A stretch of 64,000 bases of DNA from Paenibacillus sp. NFR01 (GTDB lineage: Bacteria; Bacillota; Bacilli; Paenibacillales; Paenibacillaceae). The translations under genes and the position numbers were made by a program. The stretch is from assembly GCF_900111565.1 (NCBI RefSeq), contig NZ_FOIK01000002.1, positions 496,001 to 560,000 of the forward strand, read 5' to 3'. Positions 44,471-52,782 of this stretch are shown here, in pieces; position 1 is the first letter of the stretch; each line of letters opens with the position of its first letter. The notes beneath the pieces are model-generated. The model was given only the letters and a program-made list of their open reading frames with translations. It was not told the DNA's origin and did no database searches.

Positions 44471-45910
44471 CTACAACGGCCGCTTGCCCTCCGCCAGCCG
44501 GATCAGCCGGTCCATCCCTGCGCGCAGCAGTCCCTCGCCGACATAAGAGTAGCTGAGGCGGAGGTAATTCCGCATTCCGCCAAGCGGGTCGAACACCTCG
44601 CCGGGGATGAAGGTGATGGATTGCTCCATTGCCGCCGGCAGCAGCTCCGCCGTGGAGCCCGCCCCCGGCAGCTTCACCCACAGGTTCAAGCCGCCTTGGG
44701 GCGGCGTCCACTCCCAGCCTGCGCCGGCCAGCGCTTCCTCCATAATCTCCTTATGCACCTGAAGCGCGATCCGCAGCTTCTCGAGATGCTGCTGCAGGCG
44801 CGGCGAGGTGTAGTAGTGGAGGAAGATTTTCTGATTTAAGAGCGGCGTGCCATTGTCCGCGATGGACTTGGCGGTGATCAGCCGCTCCATCAGCGGGTGG
44901 CGGCAGGCGACCGCGCAGATGCGCAGGCCGGGCGCGACATATTTGCTGAAGCTTCCGATGTAGATGACCCAGCCTTCCGTGTCGTAGGAATACAGCGGCG
45001 GGGGCGGCTCGGCCCCAAAGTACATGTCCCGGAACGGGTCGTCCTCCACCAGCAGGCAGCGGTACCGCTCCGCCAGCTCCACCAGCTGCTTGCGCTGGAC
45101 AGCGGGCACGGTATACCCCGTCGGATTGTGATGCGTCGGGTTCAGGTAGAACATGCGCGGCCGGTGACGGCGCATCAGCGCCTCCAACGCTTCCAGGTCG
45201 TAGCCGCCGGGCGTAATCTCAACCGGCAGCAGCCGGGCCCCCGCGCGGCGGAAAATATCCATCGCCACGCTGTACGTCGGCCGCTCGACAAGCACAACAT
45301 CGAGTGGACCAAGGAGCAGCCCGGCGACCAGATTGATCGCCTGCTGCGCGCCCGAGGTAATGATCAGCTCGTCCGTGGACAGCTGCAGCCCGTAGCGGCG
45401 CCGGAAATGCCTGCTCAGCGTTTCGCGCAGTTCGTCGTCGCCTTGGATGGACGCGTAGGTACCCATGACCTTCGGGTACAGATCGAATACTTTTTTTACA
45501 TAGTCGGACAAATACAGGTTCGGCAGCAGGTTCGGATCGATCAGCGCCTGCGAGAACTGGTATTTCATCCGCAGCCGCTGGATATCCGAGAGCGGATTGA
45601 CCACGGCGTAGCCGGGAACTTCCGCCTTCTCGCCGCTTTCCCGTCCGTTATCCGCCCGATGTTCCGCCGAGCCCGAGGGCGAGACATAATATCCCGCTTT
45701 GTCGCGCACATAGATGACTCCGCTGTCTGCCAGCTCGCGGCATGCCCGGAACACCGTTAACCGGTGCACCTGCAATTCTTCGGCTAGCAGCCGCACGGAA
45801 GGCAGCTTGTCATGCGCCTTCCACTCCCCGCGCTGAATCCGGTTGGCGAGGTGATCCCGCACTTGGCGGAACAAAGGATATCCCTGAACCGAGCCCGCTT
45901 TACTGTTCAT
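44471..45910 (-). CDS. MocR/GabR-type regulator (GntR head fused to aminotransferase fold)
   Basis: From ATG 45910 (GGGGGAG upstream) the protein has 479 residues. The N-terminal winged helix is GntR-like (LFRQVRDHLANRIQRGEW, KLPSVRLLAEELQVHRLTV). The rest is a fold-type I aminotransferase domain with the PLP lysine in YIGSFSKYVAPGLR and YLNPTHHNPTGY. MocR proteins sense amino acid, vitamin B6 or related ligands. The divergent EamA exporter gene and the direct repeats between the two genes suggest that it controls that exporter. Confidence 0.95.
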   Translation of the reverse strand: MNSKAGSVQGYPLFRQVRDHLANRIQRGEWKAHDKLPSVRLLAEELQVHRLTVFRACRELADSGVIYVRDKAGYYVSPSGSAEHRADNGRESGEKAEVPGYAVVNPLSDIQRLRMKYQFSQALIDPNLLPNLYLSDYVKKVFDLYPKVMGTYASIQGDDELRETLSRHFRRRYGLQLSTDELIITSGAQQAINLVAGLLLGPLDVVLVERPTYSVAMDIFRRAGARLLPVEITPGGYDLEALEALMRRHRPRMFYLNPTHHNPTGYTVPAVQRKQLVELAERYRCLLVEDDPFRDMYFGAEPPPPLYSYDTEGWVIYIGSFSKYVAPGLRICAVACRHPLMERLITAKSIADNGTPLLNQKIFLHYYTSPRLQQHLEKLRIALQVHKEIMEEALAGAGWEWTPPQGGLNLWVKLPGAGSTAELLPAAMEQSITFIPGEVFDPLGGMRNYLRLSYSYVGEGLLRAGMDRLIRLAEGKRPL

Positions 45911-45955
45911 TTTCAACTCCCCCGGCTCCCATAATCGGTGGCCTTCATTTACGTT

Positions 45956-46030
45956 GTTATCATTGTACAGCATCCGGCTGTCAATCTGTTCTGCGCAGTC
46001 CAATCTGTTCTGCGGTATTCCCTTTATGAT
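45956..46030. promoter_or_regulatory. Divergent promoter with MocR-type direct repeat
   Basis: The 14-base sequence CAATCTGTTCTGCG occurs exactly twice, at 45982-45995 and 46001-46014, a 19-base step. The left copy overlaps the -35 (TTGACA, minus strand, 45984-45979) of the regulator gene, whose -10 is GATAAC 17 bases on. The right copy lies just upstream of a TATGAT (46025-46030) facing the exporter gene, which lacks a good -35. The arrangement fits repression of the regulator and activation of the exporter. Confidence 0.8.
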
Positions 46031-46060
46031 ATACAAAAATGTCCGTAAAGGGGAATCCTG

Positions 46061-47020
46061 ATGATTTTACTGGCCTATTCCATTGTTTGTCTGATCTTCG
46101 GCACTACCTTTCTCGCGATCAAGGTCGGCGTGGATGCGGGACTCCCGCCCTTTTTCTCCGCCGGGGTGCGCTTCTTCCTCGCAGGCTGCCTGATTCTGCT
46201 GTGGGCCAGATCCCGGGGCAAGACGAGCTTCTCCCTCCTGCTGCGCAAAGAAATGCTGATTACCGGCGCGGCGCTCAGCTTCGGCACCTTCTCCTGCCTG
46301 TACTGGGCTGAGCAGTATGTCTCTTCCGGCCTCGCCGCCGTGCTCTCCGCCACCGGTCCAATGATGATTCTGCTGATGCAGACCGCCGCGCTCCGTCAGA
46401 AGCCTTCGCGGGTTTCGCTGTACGGCTGCATCATCGGTTTTGCCGGCGTCATTCTGCTCGTGTTGCCCAGCCTGGCGCTCGATTACTCGCCGCTCTGGCT
46501 GACCGGCTGCGTCGTCGTGCTGATCGGTGAATGCTGTTATGCCGGAGGCGCGATTTATTCCAAAAAAGTAACCGCCGCATTCAGCGACGTCTCGCCCATT
46601 GCCTTAAATGCCGCCCAAATGCTGTATGGCGGTGCCCTGCTCCTGGTCTTGTCCATGTTCACGGAGACCGGTGACATCCATCCCGAAACCTTGTTTGCCT
46701 TGAAACCCGCCGGCGCGCTGCTGTATCTGACAATTGCCGGATCGATGGTCGGACATTCGTTGTTCTACTGGCTGGTCGCCCGTACCAATCCGGTGTTTCC
46801 TTCGACCTGGCTGTATGTATCTCCGCCGATTGCCGTCGGCGTCGGTTATCTGTTCTACGGGGAAGCCGTGACCTGGCTGACGCTGCTTGGCGTGCTTACG
46901 ATTCTGGCCGGAACCATTCTCGTCAATGTCCAGGCACTGAAGGGCATGCTCAGCGGCAAGCTGACGGGCAAAGCCGGCGCAGCAAAAAAGGCATCTCTCG
47001 ATGCCCTCGCGCAAAAATAA
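46061..47020 (+). CDS. EamA/DMT-family exporter
   Basis: This 319-residue protein has ten predicted helices in two EamA repeats (first half LIFGTTFLAIKVGVDAGLPPF; second half AGSMVGHSLFYWLVARTNPV, then VLTILAGTILVN). The family exports amino acids, metabolites or drugs. AAGGGG lies about 8 bases before the ATG. It is divergent from a MocR regulator and probably controlled by it. The substrate is unknown. Confidence 0.93.
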   Translation: MILLAYSIVCLIFGTTFLAIKVGVDAGLPPFFSAGVRFFLAGCLILLWARSRGKTSFSLLLRKEMLITGAALSFGTFSCLYWAEQYVSSGLAAVLSATGPMMILLMQTAALRQKPSRVSLYGCIIGFAGVILLVLPSLALDYSPLWLTGCVVVLIGECCYAGGAIYSKKVTAAFSDVSPIALNAAQMLYGGALLLVLSMFTETGDIHPETLFALKPAGALLYLTIAGSMVGHSLFYWLVARTNPVFPSTWLYVSPPIAVGVGYLFYGEAVTWLTLLGVLTILAGTILVNVQALKGMLSGKLTGKAGAAKKASLDALAQK

Positions 47021-47127
47021 CCCGTTTACTAATTTCCGCCTGAAACGCTGGCGTATTGCAGCCTGCCGGGTCAGGTACTGCTTGTATCCATCGTGGTCTG
47101 GCCACATTCCATCTGCCCGGTCTGCAT

Positions 47128-47772
47128 TCACCGTGTCCGGCCGGCATTCATCGTGTCCAGCCCGGTATCCTTGCGGCCCTCCCGGCCATGCCCATGGGCG
47201 GCGGCATCCGCCATGTCCTCGGCGTCAATCGGCTTCCGATCTGGAAGCGCCATGTCGCGGGGTATCGGCGGTTCCGGAAGCTTCCCGGCATTCAGCGAAT
47301 GATGGCTGCGGAACACTTCCTGCACCTCGGACGCCCGTCCGGCCTCTGCGTCTACCATCAACAGAATCCGGCCGGCGTCGATTTCCTTGTTGTAGCTGCG
47401 CGCCTCATCCTCCGGAATGCCAAGGCCGATGAGCCCGCCGACCAGTCCTCCGGTGCCGGCGCCGACCGCCGCGCCAGCGAGCGTCGCCGCGATGGGTCCT
47501 GCGGCCAGAATCGGCCCGATCCCCGGGATCGCCAGCGCCCCGATGCCGGCGAGCAGGCCGGTCAGACCGCCGAGAAATCCGCCGGTCGCGGCGCCGGAGG
47601 CCAGTCCCTCCGGCGCCCGCGTACCGGTATCATCGGCAATGGCATCCGCCTGCCGGGTGTTGCGGGCAATGACGGAGATGTCATCGGTATAGAACCCCCG
47701 GCGCTTCAATTCCTCGATCGCCTGCGATGCATCATGCTCGTGTTCAAACACACCTGCGATTTTCGTATCCAT
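47128..47772 (-). CDS. General stress protein with glycine-zipper domain (GsmA/YflT-like)
   Basis: This 214-residue protein begins IAGVFEHEHDASQAIEELKR, the typical start of the general stress protein 17M-like domain, followed by a long glycine/alanine-rich segment (residues about 58-115, GGFLGGLTGLLAGIGALA) that looks like a glycine zipper able to insert into membranes, and then a short second lobe. It resembles Bacillus general stress proteins. A sequence resembling a sigma-B promoter lies 52-76 bases upstream. The function is not known. Confidence 0.8.
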   Translation of the reverse strand: MDTKIAGVFEHEHDASQAIEELKRRGFYTDDISVIARNTRQADAIADDTGTRAPEGLASGAATGGFLGGLTGLLAGIGALAIPGIGPILAAGPIAATLAGAAVGAGTGGLVGGLIGLGIPEDEARSYNKEIDAGRILLMVDAEAGRASEVQEVFRSHHSLNAGKLPEPPIPRDMALPDRKPIDAEDMADAAAHGHGREGRKDTGLDTMNAGRTR

Positions 47773-47823
47773 GCGGTTTCCCTCCTGCTGTCTCTGCCGG
47801 TAAGGGCATTCTTTTCTTTTTAC

Positions 47824-47848
47824 TTAACCAAGCCGCCCGGCGCTAAAC
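47824..47848 (-). promoter_or_regulatory. Possible sigma-B promoter of the stress-protein gene
   Basis: On the minus strand GTTTAG (47848-47843) and GGTTAA (47829-47824) are 13 bases apart. This agrees with the sigma-B consensus GTTTAA-N12-14-GGGTAT at 5 and 4 of 6 positions. It fits the gene's family but is not proof. Confidence 0.45.
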
Positions 47849-47905
47849 GGCAAAACGGCAGAAAGCCCGTCTCCGGTCACATATTTTTCACATTCCCTGA
47901 AATGC

Positions 47906-48007
47906 GTAAGTTTAACTTACACAAAGTTTACCTTTTTTCAGCAGATGTTAAGCCTTTGGGAACAATGCGTCCGGCCGCATTACAGCCAACGAAAAAGGGA
48001 CTATACT
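47906..48007 (+). promoter_or_regulatory. Palindrome and promoter before the ferredoxin gene
   Basis: A perfect palindrome GTAAGTT-T-AACTTAC lies at 47906-47920. Further on, ATTACA (47979) and TATACT (48002) form a promoter with a 17-base spacer, about 50 bases before the ferredoxin start. The palindrome could be an operator for either neighbour. Confidence 0.55.
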
Positions 48008-48055
48008 CCTTCATAAGAAAACCATCCATTTTTACAGGCCGAAGGGGGATTGTCC

Positions 48056-48367
48056 ATGAATATGCGGCTCAAAGTGCTGAAGAAACATCTGCTGTTCTGC
48101 TGCAGCGAGCATTGCAACAATCAGGATGTCGAGGATGTGATGCAGGCGTTTAAGGAAAATCTGGTCGAGCAGGGCATCAACAAAACGGTCAAGCTGAACA
48201 AAACGAGCTGCCTCGGACTTTGCGGCAACGGTCCGTTTGTCATTGTGTACCCCGACGGCGTCTGGTATTACAACGTCACGACCGACGATGTGCCGCGCAT
48301 CGTGCAGGAGCATTTAATCGGCGGCGAACCCGTGGATGAGCTGGTCATGCTGAAAATGGAAGCGTGA
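48056..48367 (+). CDS. Thioredoxin-like [2Fe-2S] ferredoxin
   Basis: From ATG 48056 (AAGGGGG upstream) the protein has 103 residues. The four cluster cysteines are in the layout of thioredoxin-fold ferredoxins: [11 protein letters not shown] in the first half and [10 protein letters not shown] in the second, then [10 protein letters not shown]. It is an electron carrier of unknown partner. It precedes the AraC-family regulator by 80 bases on the same strand. Confidence 0.9.
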   Translation: MNMRLKVLKKHLLFCCSEHCNNQDVEDVMQAFKENLVEQGINKTVKLNKTSCLGLCGNGPFVIVYPDGVWYYNVTTDDVPRIVQEHLIGGEPVDELVMLKMEA

Positions 48368-48447
48368 ACGGCGGCAAGGTATTGTATAATAGACTGCGGA
48401 ATCACCTCGAATCAGAAATGCATGAATTCGGGAGAGGAGCATCCGCG

Positions 48448-49296
48448 ATGGCTATTTTCAAATACAATACCTACCGGCCTGCCCAAGGGCTTTCCGGTAT
48501 GCATCTTCATTATTGGGGCAAAGAACGCTGCGCTCCCGGCCACTCGGTCGGGCCCGGCGTCCGTGATATTTACAAAGTCCATTTTATCCATGCAGGCACC
48601 GGGATCGTCACCGTCGGCGAACGGACCTATACGCTCGGCGCGGGCCAGGCTTTTCTCATCTACCCGCATATCGTCACGTATTATGCCGCAGACAGCCATG
48701 ACCCGTGGACGTATTCCTGGGCCGCTTTTACCGGCGATGAAATTGCCCGCCTGCTGGCTGCAACACGGCTGACGCCGGAGCACCCGGTGTTCCCGATGGA
48801 CGGGTTGCTGATGCCGGAGCTTTACGACAGGCTGACCGAAGCCGCGGCGCTGGAGGATTGCCTGGATCTTCCGCTGAAAGCGATCATGTACGACTTTTTT
48901 GCATTGCTGCTGCGGACCGTACCGGCGGCGCCCGAGAATCTTCCCGTGCCGCGGATCAAAAGCCGTTACGTGGAGGAATGTCTGCATTTTCTGCATGCCC
49001 ATTACAACGAGAACGTGACGGTGGAAATGATGTCCGCGTCGCTGAAGCTGGACCGCAAATATTTGTCCGCGCTGTTCAAGCGCTCCGTCGGCCTCCCGCC
49101 GCAGCAATATCTGCTCAACTACCGGATGGCCAAAGCCTGCGAACTGCTCGCCGAAACCCGCTGCACCGTCGGTGAAATCTCGCGTTCGGTGGGCTACCAG
49201 GACCCGCTGCTGTTTTCGCGGATGTTTAAGAAGGTCAAGCAAGTATCGCCTTCGGAATACCGCAGCCGGCATCAGGAAGATGACATTGTCCTATAA
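48448..49296 (+). CDS. AraC-family transcriptional regulator
   Basis: From ATG 48448 (GGGAGAGGAG upstream) the protein has 282 residues. The N-terminal half is a cupin-like sensor (HFIHAGTGIVTVGERTYTLG, then FLIYPHIVTYY). The C-terminal 100 residues form the two helix-turn-helix units (TVEMMSASLKLDRKYLSALF and VGEISRSVGYQDPLLFSRMF). Such regulators usually respond to a sugar. The aldo/keto reductase gene directly downstream is the most likely target in view. Confidence 0.92.
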   Translation: MAIFKYNTYRPAQGLSGMHLHYWGKERCAPGHSVGPGVRDIYKVHFIHAGTGIVTVGERTYTLGAGQAFLIYPHIVTYYAADSHDPWTYSWAAFTGDEIARLLAATRLTPEHPVFPMDGLLMPELYDRLTEAAALEDCLDLPLKAIMYDFFALLLRTVPAAPENLPVPRIKSRYVEECLHFLHAHYNENVTVEMMSASLKLDRKYLSALFKRSVGLPPQQYLLNYRMAKACELLAETRCTVGEISRSVGYQDPLLFSRMFKKVKQVSPSEYRSRHQEDDIVL

Positions 49297-49399
49297 ACAT
49301 CATCCATGCTGACATATTCCGCCCCGCCTCTCCTTGCTACAATTAGAGTGTTCGCCCGGGTCACCCCGGCACATCTCTACACGTACAGGAGGAATCCAG

Positions 49400-50389
49400 A
49401 TGTATATTGCAAGCCCCGAACGTTACGACAGCATGAAATATAACCGGTCCGGCCGCAGCGGTCTGCTGCTTCCCGCCATTTCCCTGGGCCTGTGGCATAA
49501 TTTTGGCGGCATCGACGTTTATGAAAACGGACGCAATATGGTCCGCCGCGCCTTTGACCTCGGGATCACGCATTTCGATCTTGCCAACAATTACGGGCCG
49601 CCGCCCGGCTCCGCCGAGGAGAATTTCGGAAAAATCCTGCGCCATGACCTCGCGCCATACCGCGACGAGCTGATCATTTCCACCAAAGCCGGCTACTACA
49701 TGTGGCAGGGACCTTACGGCGAATGGGGCTCGAAGAAATACCTGGTGTCGAGCCTGGATCAAAGCCTGAAGCGGATGGGGCTGGAGTACGTGGATATTTT
49801 TTACCACCATCGTCCCGATCCGAACACGCCGCTGGAAGAAACAATGGCCGCGCTGGACCTCATCGTCCGCCAAGGCAAAGCGCTGTATGTCGGCCTCTCC
49901 AACTACCGGCCGGCCGAAGCCCGCGAAGCGGCGCAGATTCTCCGCCGCCTAGGCACGCCTTGCCTGATCCATCAGCCGAACTATTCGATGTTCTCACGCT
50001 GGATCGAAGAAGGGCTGCAGGACGTGCTGGCGGAAGAAGGCATCGGCTCCATCGTCTTCTCGCCGCTGCAGGGCGGCCTGCTCACCGACCGCTACCTGAA
50101 CGGCATCGCGCCGGACTCCCGCGCCGCCGGACCGAGCGTGTTCCTTAACGAAAACGCGGTAACCGAAGAAGTGCTGGGCAAAGTGCGCAAGCTGAGCGAA
50201 ATCGCCGCTGCCCGCGGCCAGAAGATGTCCCAGCTCGCCCTCTCCTGGGTGCTGCGCGGCGGCAAGGTAACTTCCGCCCTGATCGGCGCCAGCAAGGTCA
50301 GCCAGATCGAAGATGCCGTCGCCTCGCTGAATGCGCCGGAGCTCACCGCCGAAGAGCTGGAGCAGATCGAAACCATTCTGCGCGGCTAG
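49400..50389 (+). CDS. Aldo/keto reductase (YghZ-like)
   Basis: From ATG 49400 (AGGAGG upstream) the protein has 329 residues in a TIM barrel. It starts MKYNRSGRSGLLLPAISLG after a short leader, has the catalytic Tyr region DLANNYGPPPGSAEENFG and the Lys in ISTKAGYYMWQGPYGEWG. This matches the L-glyceraldehyde-3-phosphate reductase branch that uses NADPH. It follows an AraC-family gene, which may control it. Confidence 0.92.
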   Translation: MYIASPERYDSMKYNRSGRSGLLLPAISLGLWHNFGGIDVYENGRNMVRRAFDLGITHFDLANNYGPPPGSAEENFGKILRHDLAPYRDELIISTKAGYYMWQGPYGEWGSKKYLVSSLDQSLKRMGLEYVDIFYHHRPDPNTPLEETMAALDLIVRQGKALYVGLSNYRPAEAREAAQILRRLGTPCLIHQPNYSMFSRWIEEGLQDVLAEEGIGSIVFSPLQGGLLTDRYLNGIAPDSRAAGPSVFLNENAVTEEVLGKVRKLSEIAAARGQKMSQLALSWVLRGGKVTSALIGASKVSQIEDAVASLNAPELTAEELEQIETILRG

Positions 50390-50471
50390 TTCCGGTGATG
50401 GCATTGCTGTGCGCAGCACGGAATGCGGCAAGCGGTGCGGCATGCTGCTCAGCATGCCTTACCTTACAAAC

Positions 50472-50518
50472 AAAGCAGGCCCTTGACCGGTTCGTAGGAA
50501 CCGGCAAGGGCCTGCTTG
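50472..50518. terminator. Shared hairpin between convergent genes
   Basis: A long stem (AAGCAGGCCCTTG, then CCGGTTC, loop GTA, with complementary right arm) lies between the aldo/keto reductase and msrAB. It lacks a strong T run but is well placed to stop both transcripts. Confidence 0.7.
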
Positions 50519-50521
50519 AGG

Positions 50522-51490
50522 TTAAGGGAACAGCTGCAGGTATCGGGCGAACCCTTGCTCCGCCAGCGCTTCCTTCGGAATAAAGCGCAGCGCCGCCGAG
50601 TTCACCTGGTAATGCAGCTTGTCCGGGCCGGGGCCGTCGTGCAGCAGACGGCCCAGATAAGCGCCGCTGAGCCGGCTGCGCAGCGCCGTCTTCGGCTTGC
50701 CGCCGCCAAGGTCCGCCTCCCGGCGGACCAGCCCCTCGGCAAGCGGTTTCGTGAACGCCGGCCAGCCGTCGCCGGCGTCGTATTGATCCGCGGAGTGGAA
50801 CAGCGGATCGCCGCTCAATACATCGGCGTACAGCCCTTCGCCGTTGAAATTCCAATAGGCATTGGCGAATGCCGGCTCCATCGCCTTGCGCTGCGTCACT
50901 TCAATCTGGAGCGGCGTTAATCCCGCCAGCCGCTTCCGCTGGTCCTCCGCGCGGTTCCAGTGATGCTCCGCGAATTCATCCCGCCCGGACGCTTTATGAT
51001 ACTGCTTGTAATCGAACGGATGCGTTTTGTAGTAGTGTTGATGAACCGCCTCCGCGGGATAAAAAGCCGCCGCCGGAAGGATCGGCGTGACGATGGGCTT
51101 CTTGAACCGGCGGCTCGCCTGAAGCGCCGCCCGCGACGCCTCGGCCAGCCGCCGCTGCTCTTCGCTGTGCACGAAGATGGCCGCCCGGTACGATTCCCCG
51201 CGGTCCATGAACTGCCCGCCGTCGTCCGTCGGATCGATCAGCTGCCAATAAATGTCGAGCAGCCGCTCATACGGGAACAGCTCCGGTTGAAACGTAATTT
51301 GCACCGCTTCCGCATGCCCCGTCGTATTCATGCCCACCTCATCATAGGTAGGGTTGTCCGTCGTTCCGCCCGTATACCCCGATACGACCGAGACAATGCC
51401 CGGCAGCTCGTCAAAGGGCTTGACCATACACCAGAAGCAGCCGCCCGCAAACGTGGCCCGCTCCTCTTTCAACGACTTCGGTTCTTCCAT
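50522..51490 (-). CDS. msrA: MsrA-MsrB fusion with degenerate MsrB domain
   Basis: This 322-residue protein has an N-terminal MsrA domain (residues 10-160) with the active GCFWC and the expected PTYDEVGMNTTGHAEAV, so it should reduce methionine-S-sulfoxide. Residues about 185-315 align to MsrB (GLYADVLSGDPLF, DGWPAFTKPL, NSAALRFIP). The MsrB catalytic motif normally RYC-x-NSA is HYQVNSA here, so the cysteine is Gln 295, and the usual SHLGHVF is AYLGRLL, losing both histidines. The second domain is therefore probably not a working MsrB. The start has AGGAGG upstream. Confidence 0.92.
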   Translation of the reverse strand: MEEPKSLKEERATFAGGCFWCMVKPFDELPGIVSVVSGYTGGTTDNPTYDEVGMNTTGHAEAVQITFQPELFPYERLLDIYWQLIDPTDDGGQFMDRGESYRAAIFVHSEEQRRLAEASRAALQASRRFKKPIVTPILPAAAFYPAEAVHQHYYKTHPFDYKQYHKASGRDEFAEHHWNRAEDQRKRLAGLTPLQIEVTQRKAMEPAFANAYWNFNGEGLYADVLSGDPLFHSADQYDAGDGWPAFTKPLAEGLVRREADLGGGKPKTALRSRLSGAYLGRLLHDGPGPDKLHYQVNSAALRFIPKEALAEQGFARYLQLFP

Positions 51491-51540
51491 AGGCTGCTGC
51501 CTCCTTTTGGATCCATTATATCCAAAAGCCGCCGGTAAGC

Positions 51541-51870
51541 CTATTTTCGCTTATTGTTGTTCCATAGGTCCTTATGCATCAAGCCGGCGTAAAGCAGATG
51601 GATCATCGTCAGAACCATGACATATTCCCGCAGCGTATTGGACAAGCTGCCGAAATTCAGGCCCAGAATAATATTAAGCCGGCCCCACAGCAGATTCATG
51701 CAGAGCAGCGCCACCGCGCCGTACGTAATCCACACGCTCCGCAAAAATAGATTGTACGTCCGCTCTTCCCCGTGGCCGAGAAAAAATTTCCGGTAGCGGA
51801 CCACATAAGCGGCAAACACAAGCATTGCGATCGCTTCGAGCGTAATCAACGTCAGATCAATAATGTCCAT
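51541..51870 (-). CDS. Small membrane protein, last gene of an overlapping trio
   Basis: This 109-residue protein (start ATG 51870 with AGGAG upstream) has three to four hydrophobic helices (about residues 5-22, 43-60, 63-72 and 82-97) and a basic end (NNNKRK). Its start overlaps the end of the preceding 58-residue gene by 14 bases. I do not recognise its family. The size, membrane character and neighbours suggest a holin-like or phage-derived membrane protein, but this is only a guess. Confidence 0.65.
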   Translation of the reverse strand: MDIIDLTLITLEAIAMLVFAAYVVRYRKFFLGHGEERTYNLFLRSVWITYGAVALLCMNLLWGRLNIILGLNFGSLSNTLREYVMVLTMIHLLYAGLMHKDLWNNNKRK

Positions 51871-52033
51871 GCAAATCATCTCCTCTCTTGCCCAGCCCCG
51901 AACGGTGCAGGTCAATAAGGCTCTCCATGTCGTCGGATTCCAATGCTTTCTGGATTTTTCCCAGCTTGTCGATTTCATGCTTGACCCGGCTAGGTTTGAT
52001 CGCTTGTGTTCTGAAAATATCGAGGAGCTTCAC
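51857..52033 (-). CDS. 58-residue charged protein, middle gene of the trio
   Basis: It starts at GTG 52033, which overlaps the stop of the preceding gene (GTGA) and has GGAGG upstream. It encodes about 58 mostly charged, helical residues (KLLDIFRTQAIKPSRVKHEI, then IDKLGKIQKALESDDMESLI). No family is recognised. The overlap at both ends and the ribosome site support that it is translated. Confidence 0.65.
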   Translation of the reverse strand: MKLLDIFRTQAIKPSRVKHEIDKLGKIQKALESDDMESLIDLHRSGLGKRGDDLHGHY

Positions 52034-52281
52034 TTGTGATCGACCTCCTCACCGCTTGATTTCTCACTGCCGCCTCGCTCAAGGAGCAGTTTGACGAGGG
52101 TACGGTTGTATTCGCTCAGCTGCTTTTCGTTTTCTTCGTCCCGCTTCTGATAATTCTGTATGACCTTTTCCTTGCTGGCGATTTGCCTGATGCTCCAGAT
52201 CAAGGCAATCGACAAAAGCACATTGAGCACGACTGAACCGTTATTGTGGCTAAAAAGATCAGTCAATGCGCCTACATCCAT
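52030..52281 (-). CDS. Small one-helix coiled-coil protein, first gene of the trio (holin-like)
   Basis: From ATG 52281 (GGAGGG upstream) the protein has 83 residues: a membrane helix (VVLNVLLSIALIW, residues about 17-30), then a charged coiled coil (KEKVIQNYQKRDEENEKQL) and a polar tail. This layout resembles BhlA/UviB holin-like peptides of phages and bacteriocin clusters, but the sequence match cannot be tested here. It leads an overlapping set of three small genes. Confidence 0.65.
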   Translation of the reverse strand: MDVGALTDLFSHNNGSVVLNVLLSIALIWSIRQIASKEKVIQNYQKRDEENEKQLSEYNRTLVKLLLERGGSEKSSGEEVDHK

Positions 52282-52483
52282 CCGTATCCCTCCATTCATC
52301 CGCCAAGAGCTGCCGCCGGGTAATGCAGGAGGAGGTCTCGTCCATCTTTTGTCCCCGAATCAACGACACAGGGGAGCCCGTGGTTTATACTATAAAATAT
52401 TCAATTGATAGAATTGCTGTTTGGGTATTCCGAGAGTTTTGTTGCCAAGCTCCCGGAATATTACCTGTACCGGGCAGCGGCAG

Positions 52484-52531
52484 CAAAAAAACCTCTCCAG
52501 CGGCGCATTTCAAATCCTTCCCGGAGAGGCT
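52484..52531. terminator. Terminator between small genes
   Basis: On the minus strand the arms CCTCTCC and GGAGAGG enclose a loop of about 24 bases and are followed by seven T. It fits the end of the transcript from the hypothetical gene at 52783-53076. The rest of 52282-52782 holds an AT-rich stretch near 52390-52430 (possible promoter of the trio) and no other recognised feature. Confidence 0.75.
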
Positions 52532-52782
52532 TTCTATTTTTCCGCACACATCATCCCTCTACGCTTCAAACAGAATCGCAAACGGGTCCCGCGCAGTGTT
52601 GCTCCGCTTCTTCAATCCCGTTTCCGGCTCCCCGAGGGAGAGCGGATAGCTGGCTGAAACTACGATTACTGTACATAAAAGTGCCCATAATATTATACCT
52701 GAAATTACCGTCATCAACGTCATTATCCTTTATCCGTCGCACATCCCCATCCGTTCTCAGCAGGGTCAGCCGGTCGGCGCCT

